Shown: positions 27,022-40,000, counted from the first letter of the stretch. The stretch is DNA of 64,000 nt from JAFGHJ01 sp964534175 (GCA_964534175.1 CAZHNS010000005.1:1-64000); one strand, 5' to 3'. The notes: a model not told the origin generated them from the letters alone. Translations and numbers: made by a program.

Positions 27022-28034
27022 CTTAGATTCTTCGAATCTAACGTAGCGACTGCGGTTCCGTCAATTCTACCTTCTGTGACTTTTATAAGAGCTTTCGGTA
27101 TACTATCGAAGTCGTATAGTTCTATTCGCGATTTTATTTTAAGTTCGTCCGCGATTTTTAAAAACTCTATTCCATCCTTACGGGTTATGTTTGCAACAGA
27201 TTTAATGCTCCGTTCCATCCAGAGAAGCCCCGTATAATTTTTAATTTCAATGGGTGACATGTAAATGGGGGAGAGAATAAGCCTTCCCCCGGGTTCGAGA
27301 AGCGACAAAACAAAAGAAACCAATCTTCCTGCGGGAGGATAGAATATCGCAGCATCCAGCTTTACAGGAAATTTGTCATTGTAGTCGCCGACCCAGTCAG
27401 CTTTAAGTTCCTTTGCAGAGTTTTGATTGTGTTTGCTCCGTGTTACGACAAAACACTCTATGTTTTTTGCTTTAGCGATTTGGAGTATAAAAGAAGCCGT
27501 CGGACCGAACCCAAAAAATCCCAATTTCTCGCCCTTTTTAACATCTGCAAGACGATATCCCCTGTAGCCTGTAATTCCAGCGCACATAAAGGGAACCTGT
27601 TCGACAAAAGAGTGATTTTCTCCGAGACGATAGGCGAAATCCTGGTCAATGACAATAAATTCCGTGTAGCCTCCGTCAACGTTCCAGCCTGTGAATTTTG
27701 CATCCGGGCATAAATTTTCTCTTCCTGAGGCACAGAACTTGCATTTTCCGCAAGAGCTATAAAGCCAGGCAACTCCTGCTCGGTCTCCTTCTTTGAAAGA
27801 AGTCACCTTTTTGCCGATTTTATCGACAATTCCTGCTATTTGATGGCCGGGTATTACGGGCTTTTTATGCAAAGGCAGGTCGCCTTCTATTGTGTGTAAG
27901 TCTGTTCTGCAAATACCGGTTGCTTTGATTTTTATTCTTATTTCGTTATTTTTAACTTCAGGAATTGAAAGTTCTTTTTTAATGAGAGGTTTTGTTTCGA
28001 CTTTTCCCTGTTTCGGAAGAACCCAGGCCTTCAT
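27018..28034 (-). CDS. Zinc-dependent alcohol dehydrogenase
   Basis: A 338-residue medium-chain dehydrogenase. The catalytic zinc site is TGICRTDLHTIEG with GHQIAGIVDKIG. The structural zinc loop is CGKCKFCASGRENLC, all four cysteines present. The nucleotide-binding region GEKLGFFGFGPTASFILQIAKA shows a GxGxxA-like turn. The closest class by eye is the alcohol dehydrogenase branch that oxidises primary alcohols or reduces aldehydes with NAD(H). It starts 4 bases after the nnrDE stop and has no ribosome site of its own, so it is probably translated by coupling. A repeat array overlaps its stop codon. Confidence 0.88.
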   Translation of the reverse strand: MKAWVLPKQGKVETKPLIKKELSIPEVKNNEIRIKIKATGICRTDLHTIEGDLPLHKKPVIPGHQIAGIVDKIGKKVTSFKEGDRAGVAWLYSSCGKCKFCASGRENLCPDAKFTGWNVDGGYTEFIVIDQDFAYRLGENHSFVEQVPFMCAGITGYRGYRLADVKKGEKLGFFGFGPTASFILQIAKAKNIECFVVTRSKHNQNSAKELKADWVGDYNDKFPVKLDAAIFYPPAGRLVSFVLSLLEPGGRLILSPIYMSPIEIKNYTGLLWMERSIKSVANITRKDGIEFLKIADELKIKSRIELYDFDSIPKALIKVTEGRIDGTAVATLDSKNLS

Positions 28035-28038
28035 GTTT

Positions 28039-29619
28039 TTATATTACGCTGATATTATTAAGAAGGCTATCTGGCTGGGTTCTATATAATTTAATTGCTT
28101 CAGGTATTGAGTTTAGGATATCGGTTGCTGTGATGCCGTCTTTCCCTTTTTTTTCGGCTGCAATATCTCCGGCAAGGCCGTGTATCAGGACTCCGGTTCT
28201 GATAGAGTTTTTAAAGATATCTTTTTCGGTGTTTCCCGGAACAACTTTAAGCATTGCAGGAATTATTCCCGTAAGGACATCACCTGAGCCTGCGGTAGCC
28301 ATACCTGAATTTCCTGTGAGGTTTATAAAAACTTCTCCATCCGGACATCCGATAAGCGAATTTGCTCCTTTAAATACTATAAAACATCCGTAACGAGCAG
28401 CTTTCTCTTGCGTAATTTGTATTCTGTTCGTCTTTGTTTCTTTCATCTTACCGCCGAATAATCTTATAAATTCTCCCGGGTGGGGAGTAAGAACAGTTAG
28501 ATTTTGTCTTTTTTTGAGTATATCTAAATTACCTTTCAAGGCGCTAAGACCGTCTCCGTCTATCAGTAGAGGTTTTTTAATTTTTGGTAAGATGTAGCGA
28601 ACTAACATTTGAGTCTCTTTATCGAGAGAGAGTCCCGGACCTACTACAACGAAGTCGACATCTTTGGAGAATTTAATCAGTTCTTCGAGATTGGCTTTCG
28701 AGATTGAGCCCGTTTTTGTTTCTTTTTGTGGTAGAAGTACGAGTTCCTTGCCTTTTTTACCGACAAAAGAAGAAATGCCCTCAGGTGTTGCCAGATAGGA
28801 AAGCCCTCCGCCTGACTTAAGAAAGGACATTGCCGAAAAATAAGGCGCTCCCAGATATTTCTTTGCTCCCGAGATGAATAGGCATTTCCCGAAAGAACCT
28901 TTGTGTGAATCCTCATCCCTTTCTTTGAGTGATAAAGGATAATTTATAGCGGTTTTAATCGAGGCGTTTCTGTAAAGCTCCGGAGGAAAGGAAATATGAG
29001 ATACAAAAAGCTTTTGGGTGTGTTTATATCCCGGGTAGTTAAGATTCCCTGTTTTTGGAAGACCGAAAGTTACGGTTATATCGCTTTTTACCGCAACTCC
29101 CATAATTTCTCCTGTATCTCCGTTGATACCTGAAGGTATGTCGACACTTACTACCTTTTTACCGGATTTATTAACGAGTTCGATCGTTTTTTTATACACC
29201 CCCCTTACTTCTCCCGCGAGACCGGTTCCTAGCATTGCATCTATGACTATATCCGTTTCTTTAAGCGCTTTCTCGATTTCTTTCTGGTTAGGTTTCTTCT
29301 TTATGGAGATACCTGTTTTTTTTAATATTTTGAAATTCTTTTTTGTAATTCCTTTTAATTTTTGTTCTTCCGTTATAAGTAAAAACTTAACTCTTGCGCT
29401 ATTTGAATAAAGCTTTCTAGCTACCACCATTCCGTCCCCGCCGTTATTTCCGCCTCCTGCGATAATCAGGAATTTATTGTTTTTAATTCCTAATTCTTTT
29501 TCGACTAAATAGAAAACTGCATTGCCGGCGTTTTCCATCAAGAGTATTTCGTCGATGCCGTATTTTTTTACAGCAGTCTGGTCAAGTTTTCTCATTTCGG
29601 AGACGGAAGCTACTTTCAT
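28039..29619 (-). CDS. nnr: Bifunctional NAD(P)H-hydrate epimerase/dehydratase
   Basis: A 526-residue metabolite-repair enzyme that epimerises and dehydrates damaged NAD(P)H hydrates back to NAD(P)H. The N-terminal YjeF-like epimerase half (about 1-215) has LLMENAGNAV, GGGNNGGDGMVVARKL, DAMLGTGLAGEV and VDIPSGINGDTGE. The C-terminal ribokinase-like dehydratase half (about 225-505) has LFISGAKKYLGAPYFSA, VVGPGLSLD, LTPHPGEFIRLFGG, IVFKGANSLI and NSGMATAGSGDVLTGI. Fusion of the two halves is usual in bacteria. It leads the nnr-adh unit from its own promoter with AGGAGG before the ATG. Confidence 0.95.
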   Translation of the reverse strand: MKVASVSEMRKLDQTAVKKYGIDEILLMENAGNAVFYLVEKELGIKNNKFLIIAGGGNNGGDGMVVARKLYSNSARVKFLLITEEQKLKGITKKNFKILKKTGISIKKKPNQKEIEKALKETDIVIDAMLGTGLAGEVRGVYKKTIELVNKSGKKVVSVDIPSGINGDTGEIMGVAVKSDITVTFGLPKTGNLNYPGYKHTQKLFVSHISFPPELYRNASIKTAINYPLSLKERDEDSHKGSFGKCLFISGAKKYLGAPYFSAMSFLKSGGGLSYLATPEGISSFVGKKGKELVLLPQKETKTGSISKANLEELIKFSKDVDFVVVGPGLSLDKETQMLVRYILPKIKKPLLIDGDGLSALKGNLDILKKRQNLTVLTPHPGEFIRLFGGKMKETKTNRIQITQEKAARYGCFIVFKGANSLIGCPDGEVFINLTGNSGMATAGSGDVLTGIIPAMLKVVPGNTEKDIFKNSIRTGVLIHGLAGDIAAEKKGKDGITATDILNSIPEAIKLYRTQPDSLLNNISVI

Positions 29620-29640
29620 TATTCCTCCTGTGTTTTAGTT

Positions 29641-29669
29641 ATTTTATGATTCGTGTAGGTATATGTCAA
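29641..29669 (-). promoter_or_regulatory. Promoter of the nnr-adh unit
   Basis: On the minus strand, TTGACA (29664-29669), a 17-base spacer and TAAAAT (29641-29646), 22 bases from the start codon. Confidence 0.7.
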
Positions 29670-29716
29670 GACTTATTAGGAAATTAGTCCAAAGTTTAAT
29701 GTCCAGAGTCAAAACT

Positions 29717-29751
29717 AAATCCCAATCCCTAAATCCGAAATTCTAAATAAA
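29717..29751. repeat. Degenerate heptamer array AAATCCN
   Basis: Five heptamers in phase, AAATCCC AATCCCT AAATCCG AAATTCT AAATAAA, between divergent promoters. The reverse complement (NGGATTT) resembles the GGTTTTN array at 50241-50268. Confidence 0.65.
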
Positions 29752-29758
29752 GGATCCC

Positions 29759-29787
29759 TTGACTATAGTGACTATTTTCTATATTTT
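29759..29787 (+). promoter_or_regulatory. Promoter of the TPR lipoprotein gene
   Basis: TTGACT (29759-29764), a 17-base spacer and TATTTT (29782-29787), ahead of the AAAGGAGG site at 29824-29831. Confidence 0.6.
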
Positions 29788-29838
29788 TATATTATGGATA
29801 AAAAAGGGATATTTATATTTGGGAAAGGAGGATCGAAG

Positions 29839-30993
29839 ATGAAAGTTCTTAAGATATTTTTTCTTCTCTTTTTACTAGTTTTGGTAAGCTGTGCCTCTAA
29901 TGGCGAGAAAAAGGAAGAGGTAAAACAACCTGAGGTACAGGAAATCTCGGAAGCGGAAAAATATTTTAGTTTTGCTTTTGAATATATAAAACGGAAGAAT
30001 TATGATGAAGCAATTCCTCTTCTTTTAAAAGCCGTTAAAGCTGATTCAGCCTATATAGACGCTTATCTTGCGTTGAAAGATGCCTATCTTAAGGTGGGAG
30101 ATACGAGTAAAGCTTTGGCAATTTGTAAGGAAAATTTTGGATGTTTTTCTGATCCGGAAAGTAATCGTAAAATGACTCTGGCTTATGCATCTCTGTTGGA
30201 TATGACAGGTGAATCTGAAAAAGCGGAACAGCTTTTTTTAGATGTCATAGAAAAGAATCCCACAGATGCTAACAGTTATGACATGTATGCCAGTTTTCTT
30301 GAATCAAAAGGCAGAAACGATAAGGCTTTAGAAAATTATAAAACAGCTTATAAATATGATTCTGACAATGGTGGAATAGCTTTCAGATATGGAAGTCTTT
30401 TGTTTAGACTTGGACGTTATCGAGAAGCAATTCCGTTGTTAAAGAAAGCTCAAAAGACTTTTGTTGATGATATAGAGATTATGAAAAAAGTTGCTGGATC
30501 TTACCTCGAACTCGGCGAGTACGAAAATGCTATTGAAGAATACAAATCCATAATCGAAATAATTCCCGGACATGTTTCAAGCAGGATACAAATCGGGAAT
30601 GCATATTTGAAATTGAAACAGTATAAGAATGCCGAAAGTTACTATAAGGAAGCTTTAGAAATAGAAGCCGAGAATTTAAGTGTTTATTATGGGTTGATTA
30701 ATCTTGAGTTAACCAGAAAGAATCTTTCAGGGGTAAAAAAATATATAGATAAGGGTTTTTCTATCGATCCTGACGATTATATTTTATTTGCTCTTTACGG
30801 GGAATACTATTATCGTTTGGGTTTAAATGATATGAATAATCAGAAGGCGAGACCGGCAAAAGAACATTTTGATGAGGCTATAAGAATCTGGGAGAAAACA
30901 ATAACTAAGACAAATGATCCTAAATGGATTAATTATGCGCAAAAAGGTATCGAGAGAGCAGAAGAGAATATAAAAAAGCTTATTATATGGTGA
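29839..30993 (+). CDS. Tetratricopeptide-repeat lipoprotein
   Basis: A 384-residue protein. The ATG at 29839 is preferred over the in-frame ATG at 29794, because AAAGGAGG lies 8 bases before it and the signal peptide begins there. The lipobox LVSCAS gives a lipoprotein. About eight TPR units follow (for example YDEAIPLLLKAVKADSAYIDAY, SEKAEQLFLDVIEKNPTDAN, YENAIEEYKSIIEIIPGHVS, YKNAESYYKEALEIEAENLS). It probably scaffolds protein complexes at the envelope; no partner can be read from the sequence. A strong terminator follows. Confidence 0.88.
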   Translation: MKVLKIFFLLFLLVLVSCASNGEKKEEVKQPEVQEISEAEKYFSFAFEYIKRKNYDEAIPLLLKAVKADSAYIDAYLALKDAYLKVGDTSKALAICKENFGCFSDPESNRKMTLAYASLLDMTGESEKAEQLFLDVIEKNPTDANSYDMYASFLESKGRNDKALENYKTAYKYDSDNGGIAFRYGSLLFRLGRYREAIPLLKKAQKTFVDDIEIMKKVAGSYLELGEYENAIEEYKSIIEIIPGHVSSRIQIGNAYLKLKQYKNAESYYKEALEIEAENLSVYYGLINLELTRKNLSGVKKYIDKGFSIDPDDYILFALYGEYYYRLGLNDMNNQKARPAKEHFDEAIRIWEKTITKTNDPKWINYAQKGIERAEENIKKLIIW

Positions 30994-31047
30994 TTTCCCT
31001 TGTATAACTACTTAATTTAGATTCAGGGGGTCTATTCATTTCCAATT

Positions 31048-31075
31048 AAAAAGGCGGGAGAACTCCCGCCTTTTT
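31048..31075. terminator. Bidirectional terminator between TPR gene and giant surface-protein gene
   Basis: AAAAAGGCGGGAG AA CTCCCGCCTTTTT: a GC-rich perfect inverted repeat with an A-tract on one side and a T-tract on the other, between convergent genes. Confidence 0.88.
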
Positions 31076-31097
31076 ACTGATTATGTATTGTTTTATT

Positions 31098-34000
31098 TCA
31101 CTGTAGATGAATCATCTTCTTAGTGTCATTAAAGCCTTTATCTGTTACCATTCTATAAAAATAGACAGCATTAGAGACTTTCCTACCTGATTTAGTAGTC
31201 CCATCCCAAATAATGCAATGGTAGCCTGCTTCAACTTTTTCGTCTATTAGTTCTCTAACCACTCTCCCCATCACATCATAAATCAATATGCAAACGTTGG
31301 TGGGTTCAGGACATCCAAATTGTATCGCAGTGGTTGAAGAAAATGGGTTGGGATAGTTTTGTTTGACAAAAAAGACTTTGGGAATTTCTTCTTCAATTCC
31401 AGCCGCACGAACGTGTAAATGCGCAAGTACGCTTATTTCAGGATTTTCCGGGTCATTACTTGCGATAACAATATCTGTATAGTGGTCGCCTGCAGCCATA
31501 TCAGTAGCGTCAAAAGTAATTTCTACGAATACGCTGTCTCCTGATGAAATAGTATCCGAGACAGGAGTTGCAGATAGCCATTTGGGCCCAATCGTGAATT
31601 TTACTGCAAGACTATCATGTATGTAACCCGTATTAAATGCTACCTGTAATCCATCGCTACCAGGTATATTTTCAATGCCAACAGTATTCCCTAAGAGATC
31701 AAAATCATTATATGCGTCTAGATATTGAATGGTTATTTGCCCCGAGCGATAAAGTATGACTTCTGCGTTGATACGACCGCTTCCTCCATACTCACCATAG
31801 TCCATGAATTGAATGATGAGTTTATCTCCAGAATCCTCGTAATAAACAGAGCCATTTGGATAAAGGTCATCCCAGCACCAGGCGATAATATTATTTGGAG
31901 CATTATTCGTTGGAATTGGCTGATTGCTATAGTTAGAATAACCGCTTATCGGTCCAAAACCAATAAAACCGTTGGAAGAAATATAAAATTCAGTATAAAC
32001 AGAATCGTAAAAAGGAAACTCAAAACTTATCGGGTATGGACCAGTGAAGTTATCGTCACTCAGTCCTGTAACCTCTGTACCAGTCGAACTGATATCGACC
32101 CACTCAAATTGACAACTACCTCCTTCATCACTATCCATCCAGGTATATCCAAATGAATCAGGTCCACCAACACTTAAAATTACAGGGTCGCCTTTGCGGG
32201 TATCTTCTTCGCCTTTTTTAACTTCCAGATAATCAAACTGGCTTGATAGTGATATCTTCCCGTCGGGTGTTTTACTTGTACTTAATAATGGTAGAGGTAT
32301 TCCGCCAATTGAGATATCAAAAATCAGATCCATAACACCTGTATTGTAAATTGTTAAAGTATGAGTAGCTGTTTCCTCTTGATTTAGAGTATCACTTAAG
32401 GAATCATAAGAAACAGAAATGACAGGTGGCTCTATACATTCACCCATCAAGCAAATTGCTAAAGTTGGTTCGACCGGGTCATCAGATATTATGCTTAGAT
32501 TACCCATAATAATTCCCGACGAACTTGGGGTAAAGGTAATAGTAACTTCCTTGTTTTCTCCGGGGTTTAAAATGAAGTTAGTTGTATCTATAGTATAATC
32601 CGAATTATCGGACGAGATATCGTTTACTGTAAGAGGATCTGTCCCCTCATTTGAGACAATCAACGTATCACTGGAAGAATAACCTGGAAAAACAGTACCA
32701 TAATCCAGGGTATCCGCAGAAACAGCAATATCCGGTGCTCCTGCCACATGTAGATGAGAAGGAACGACTACTTCCGGCTCGTCGGGATCGTTGCTCGTGA
32801 TAATTATATTCGCATAATAATCGCCTCTGGACAGGTCGGTGGCATCGAAGGTGACTTCTACAATCATGCTATCACCTGCAGGAACGGTACCCGAGGTAGT
32901 ATCAACATAAATCCAGTTTACTACTGGTGATGAAGAAAGAATCCATGATGTTCCCCCGTAGAGCGTTCCATCATTATTATTAGGTGAGGAATCATAGACT
33001 GTGTTACCCGAGCCTTCATTGAATTTCCAATAGCCAACTAAACCCGTTTCGGTACCGGAGAGCTCCTGGTTCATATTTGCCTGGATCTCTCCCTCTGTAC
33101 GTGCAATATTCCATATACGTACTTCATCCAGTTGACCCCTAAAATTAGGAAGAGCACCAAAATCATCGGTTCCCATGCGAAGAGGTTGGTCAGTGTCCCT
33201 ATTCATTGTAAGTGTATTAGTAGTCCTATTTGAATCCAAAGTTCCATTGATGAATATCTTTAATGAGGCACTTGCCGAATCGAAAACTCCGGCAACATGA
33301 GTCCATGTATAAGGTAAGATCGGCTTACTCCTTATCTCGGTCATACCGCCGCTTGCACCGGATATTGACAGCTCAAGTAAACTTGATGTAGGTATATCTA
33401 TAGCGTATTCATCATCTGAAGAACCTCCAGTGCCCCATTTTCCTAAAATCTTTCGTGACTGGATCGGATCTTCTCCTACGTTCATCCAAAATTCAAGAGT
33501 GAAGGCTCCTCCTATTGCGCTTAAAGAAGGATGATCCGGTACTTCAACGTAATCATCCACTCCATCAAATTCTAAAGCGTATGATGAGCCTCCCCCTTCA
33601 ATTGTAATAACAAAGTCTAAATCACTTTCTCCTGTGTTATAAATAGTTAGAGTATCGATAGACGTATCACCTGTAAGCAAAGTATCACTTAACGACTCGG
33701 GTGAAACCGAAATGTCGGGGGGTTCCAGACATTCACCCTGAAGGAAAATTGTTAAACTTGGAACATCCGGATCGTCGGAGGTGATAGTTAAATTTCCCGT
33801 GATGGTTCCCAGTGAACCTGGCGTGAAGGTTACCACAACCTCCTGTTCTTCTCCGGGATCTAACGTGAAGTTGGTAATATCAACAGTAAAATCAGAATTA
33901 TCGGATACGATGTCGCTCACCGTTAGTAAGTCTGTCCCTTCATTTGAGACAATTAATGTATCGGTAGAAGAATAACCTGTGAAAACAATACCATAATCCA

Positions 34001-37000
34001 GGCTGTCGGTAGAAACAACGATATCCGGTGCACCTGTCACGTTCAAATGAGAAGGAACGACTAATTCCGGCTCGTCGGGATCATTGCTATTAATAAGAAT
34101 ATTAGCAAAGTAATCGCCACCATATAAACCGGTTGCATCGAAGGTGACTTCCACTTTTACGCTGTCATCAGATGGAATAGTATCCGAGACAGGCTCTACA
34201 GATAACCAACTCGGACCAATCGAAAATTCTACTGCGAGACTATCATGTATGTAACCCGTATTAAACGCTACCTGTAATCCATCATCGCCAGGCATATTTT
34301 CAATACCAACAGTATTGCCTAAAAGATCAAATCCGTCATATGAGTTTAAATATTGAATCGTTATTTGCCCCGAACGATGAAGTATTACTTCTGCGTTGAT
34401 GCGACCGCTTCCTCCATACTCTCCATAGTCGACGAATTGAACAATTAGCCTATCTCCAAAATCCTCATAATAAACGGAGCCACGTGGATAAAGGTCATCC
34501 CAACACCAGGCTATGATATTATTCGGAGAATTACTCGTCGGAATTGGCTGATTGCTAAGATTAGAGTAACCGCTTGTCGGTCCAAAACCAATAAAACCGT
34601 TGGAGGAAATATAAAATTCAGTATAAACAGAATCGTAAAAAGTAAATTCAAAACTTATCGGGTAAGGTCCAACATAGGAATCATCACTTAATCCTGTAAC
34701 CTGGGTACCGGTAGAACTAATATCGACCCAATAAAATTGACAGCTTCCTCCTTCATCGCTATCCATCCAGGTATATCCAAATGTATCAGGCCCACCAGCA
34801 CCTAAAACTACCGGGTCGCCCTTTCGGGTATCTTCTTCACCTTTCCCAACTTCTAAATATTCAAACTGTCTTGATTGAAGCGGAGTCATATCAGGAGACG
34901 TCTTACTCAATACCTCTAACACAATCTCATCGATTGAAATATCAAAGAACAGATCACTTCCACCTGTGTTGTAAACTGTTAAAGTATCGGTAGATGTCTC
35001 ACCCGTAAATAAACTATCACTTAACGACTCGGGTGAAACCGAAATATCCGGGGGTTCTAAACATTCACCCTGCAGGAAAACCGTTACAATTGGATCACTC
35101 GGGTCGTCGGAGGTAATAGTTAAATTCCCTGTAATTATTCCCAGGGAAGTGGGCTCAAAATTGACAGCAACTTGTCTGTTTTCTTCAGGATTTAAGGTGA
35201 AATTAGTTATGTCTACCGTATAGTCCGGATTATCGGATACGATATCACTCACCGTTAGCAAGTCAGTCCCTTCATTCGAAACAATTAATGTATCAGTGGC
35301 TGAGTAACCATTGAAAACAATGCCATAATCCAGAGTGTCTTCGGAAACGGCAATATCAGGCGCACCTGTCACATGCAAATGAGAAGGAACGACTAATTCC
35401 GGCTCGTCGGGATCATTGCTGTTAATTATAATGTCCGCAAAATAATCACCGCCGTTTAAACCGGTTGCATCGAAAGTGACTTCCACAATCATGCTATCAT
35501 CCGCCGGTACGGTACCTGAGGTAGGTTCAGGCGAAAGCCAGCTGAATGAGAGAAACACAATCTCATTCTCTATGAGCTCAACAATATCAAGTTTTCCATC
35601 GGAATCATCATCTGCGTTGAAGTTCATTGATTGAAAAGCATTAAACAGACAATTCTCTTCCGCATTAAGCACAATAGCACCGTTATCAGGATAACCTTCG
35701 AAGTAAGCAAGTTGAGTAGCCCCAGCCAGAACATCTACAATCTCGCAATCTATGACATACTGGTTGTCCGTCCAGTATAAACTGTCTATATCATTAGGAT
35801 TGTTAAAAATCATATGTCCCTGATCGACAGCATAGAAATTTAAAGGCGTTGTAAAATCTGTAACAAAATCAATGCCTAAGCTTGTAAGTAAAGAATGAGA
35901 AGTATAAGCGAAGAGAGCCCAGTCGGAATATATCAAAAAACCGCCGTTTTCTTGATAGGCATTAAGTGAATTGAGTACCTCATTTGGAGGTCCATTACTA
36001 TAGGAATTAACAATGACAAGTTCCCAGGGAACTCCACTGTTGAGTTCCGTCAGTAATGCTGACCAGGAAGTTACCAGTGTTCTGGATAAACCGAGATTAT
36101 CCAGGGCTGTATCATAATGATATAAACCGGGCCCCTCCTCCATAACAAGTATGTTTTCAAAAGATAATGCGGCAGCGTCACTCTCATAAATTCTCTTAGA
36201 AAATTCTGCTCTTGACTCATTACCCGTTGCCGAGTTTTCTGCAGAGGTCGGACTTTTATCGTTTTCGAAATCGGTAACTCTAAAACTTATATTTGTTGCT
36301 GCCGCCAACGCTTCAACTGAAATATTGAAGTTTAAATCACTATTTCCTGTATTATAAATAGTTAAAGTATCGATAGACGTATCTCCCGTAAACAGACTAT
36401 CACTTAACGAATCGGGTGAAACCGAAATGTCAGGAGGTTCCAACCCTTCTCCTTGCAGGAAGACATTGAGGGAGGGTTCATCCGGGTCGTCGGATGTAAT
36501 GGTTAAATTCCCCGTAATTGTTCCCACTGTGCTCGGTGTACAGATTACTGCAACGGCCTGTGTTTCTCCGGGATTAACGGTGAAATTACTAATATCGACG
36601 TTAAAGTCGGAATTATCAGAGGATATATCGCTTACGGTTAAGATATCGGTTCCATCATTTGAAACGATCAATGTGTCGGTAGAAGAGTAACCTGTGAAAA
36701 CAATACCGTAATCCAGGGTATCTTCCGAAATAGAAATATCAGGAACACCTGTTACATGTAAGTACGCAGGAACGTTAATTTCAGATTCGTCAGGGTCATT
36801 GCTTGAGATCATTATGTCTGCAAAATAATCACCGCCGTTTAAACCGGTAGCATCAAAAGTTACATCTATAAGCATACTATCTTCCGCAGAAATGATTCCC
36901 GAACTTGAATCACTATATATCCATCTTCCTGTAACCAGAGTTTGATAATAAGCTACTGGATCTCCAAACGCATCAGAGGGAACACTTATAGCCGAAGCAG

Positions 37001-40000
37001 GTGGGAAAACAGTGGATGGTGCCCAACTCCAGCCTGCTCCTGCAGTTAATTCACCAAAAGATGCGGGTATCGGATAAGGAGAAATTCCCTGTTGGTTATA
37101 ATAATTGCTTAGTTCTTCAAATGAAGCAACAATCAAATAATATTTTCCTTCCTCTAGGGGTACGTCTACTTCACCCGAACTATACCATCCTAAACCCGGA
37201 CCCGCAGGAGTAACATCCGAAGCGCTTATCAAGTTATAAGTACCTACCTGTGATTCGCCTTCATACACTAAGAACCAGAGCTGTGTCGAAGATGATGGGT
37301 TTAAATAAAGGCGGTGTTCGATCAAAGTCGTAGAAGTATTGCAGGTGAAAAGGTTCCCTCGAGTTCTGGGGCCACTAAAGAATTCGTTATCATCGTTTCC
37401 AAAAACTTCTTCACCTATAGCTAGACTACGAGCTGTTAAATCTAAGTTGTTACTTTCAAATGGCTTATCCTTATCGATTAGGTCATCCGTTACTTCGGTT
37501 GATTGCGGAAGGAAAGGAAAAGCCTCACTCTTTAATTCCTCCAAAGGGACAGGTTTGCCAAAAGCAACAACCTTGTGGGTTTTTAGCGATTTATCCGCAA
37601 AGAAATCAACAAATGTTGTAGTTGTATCCAATTCTTCAATTAGTATATTGAAATTAAGATCACTGGCACCATTGTTGCGTATAACCAAGGTATGAGTAGA
37701 TGTTTCACCTGTGAACAGACTATCGCTCAACGAATCGGGTGAAACCGAAATATCCGGGGGTAATAATCCCTCTCCCTGTAAGAAAACTGTTAGAGAAGGT
37801 TCATCTAAATCATTAGACTCCAACGTCAAGTTTCCTGTTGATACAACCTCAGAAGCAGGAGAAAATATAACTCCAACCGTCTGACTTTCACCCGGAGGTA
37901 CGTTAAAGTTAGATATGTCGATAGAATACTCGATGTTGTCGGATGTAATATTGCTGACCCTCAAAGTATCTGTACCTACATTGTTGACCAGAAGGTCCAA
38001 AGTGTCAGGATAACCTATATATGTTGTATCGAAATCTAAAGTATCTACGGGAAGAGCTATATCCGGGGTCGATATAGGTACTGAAAAGTAACTGTTCCAG
38101 GTACTGTCGTTTATGTCACTTGCAATAAGCTGGAAATTAATAACGTGGTTTGCGGGACATCCCGGTGGGACATCAAAATCGAAATCTTCTAAACTAATTG
38201 AGAGAGAATCGGATAAAATATCGCCAAAGTCTTCAATAGAATCAATTAAGGTAACATAAGAGTCTTCCGTGCGAATAGTCCCTGTAACACCAGAAGCATC
38301 ACCAAGACCCACATTATGCACAGTTAATGGAAGTTCAATGCTTTCGCCGGGATCGACATTATTATCACTATTTCCCGATGCATCTATTACTGTATACTCT
38401 TCAAAAATAACCCACGGACCAGAAGGAGAAATAACATCAACAGTTCCTTCATATGGAATGTAATTGTTTTTCGTAACTGTACAGTACATTACGCCAAGGG
38501 AGTTTGGCGGAGGTGACAAAATCAGGGTAATATTACCGGACGCATCGGTATACTCTTTCTGGTAAACCTCTCCTTCTTTATATAAGCAGACAAGAGCGCC
38601 TTCCACGCCAAAGCCAGCATCTGTAACATTAACAGTGAAAGAACTTCCGCCAATAGGTATTACCGCATCGTGAGTAACTGTTAATTCTCCGGGGATATCT
38701 GTCCAGAGAGGCATTTCGGGGTCCCCAAATAGATTTAACTCATAAATACACCATGCCCAAACACCTCCCCAGGTTACTTCTGATACATATCCATCTTTAG
38801 AAAGAGCGTGTGCCACACCCACATGGTCGTGATAGGTATAATTTTCTCTAAATATCTCATGATAGAAACAGGTGTCAATATGCTCCGAAGGACCCATCGA
38901 AGGAGGATGTCCCCAACCGTATCTTGAATTCATGATAGAATAACTGCCTCCCGTAGAAGGAGTTAAATAATGTTCCGCAAAACAATCACCGTAAGGAACA
39001 AAATCGAGAGCACCGCACATACAACCAATAGAATTATGTATGCCAAATAAACTGTCATTATTGAGGGCGTCTAAATCATCTGAATTTAAATAAGCATCGG
39101 CATAATAAGTGTATATACCATATTGATTACCGTGTCCTACAAGATGAGCAAACCCGAATCCCGAGCGAACCGAATCAACGAAAGCTTCGTGTGTTAGGGC
39201 TCCATCACGTTCATATAATTTTGAAACCTGCCAGTCTCCGGGTATCATGTCAGCAATTGCTTCCTGTGATGTGCGTTCGTCGTATGAACCTGGCCATAGA
39301 TAAGCGGCAGGCAGAATTATCTTTTTCTGATATCCGTACGGAGGACTTTTTTCATAGGTGAGAACTTTATTTACGAAAGTTTCAGCCTGGGCGACAGTCC
39401 GTACGGGAGCTCTTCCGACAAAAACATCCGAGTATAAATCAACATCGTCTGTGGATTCACCGTATACCCCATCTCCGTCTGCGTTCCAGTCTCCATCAAG
39501 GTCTGAAAAATAAAGATCTGAAGGGATAGTATCAGTTTCGTCTCCGTCTACCGTTCTGTACCAGACGTTTCTTCTCGGAACTATTTCCTGACCCCATTCA
39601 TAGTCACACTGACCTCCGAGAAGAACCCAGATGGTTCCCCAGGTTGAATTCGCGTCTATTATGAAATTTCTTACCATCTCAGCATTATCCGCACCTGTGT
39701 AATTCGCGTAAATGGAATCTAAGGTCACAACCTTTGCGGGAATACCTTTCTTCGTCTTCCAATCCGCGAGTTCCTGGAAAGCTGTTTGGAAAGAATCTAC
39801 GGTTATTATTACGTATTCAATATTATCTGCGGGTAAATCCAGACTGCCTTGTAATCTGAGAGTAGGTTCAAACATACCAATATCTTCGGGATTGAGAATC
39901 AAATTTCTAACTCTCTCTTTAAATATTCTGTTTTGTTTTTCAGTCTTTGTCTTTATGTTTAACGAACGTGTTTTTTCTTCATAAGTAATCTTAAGTTTTA

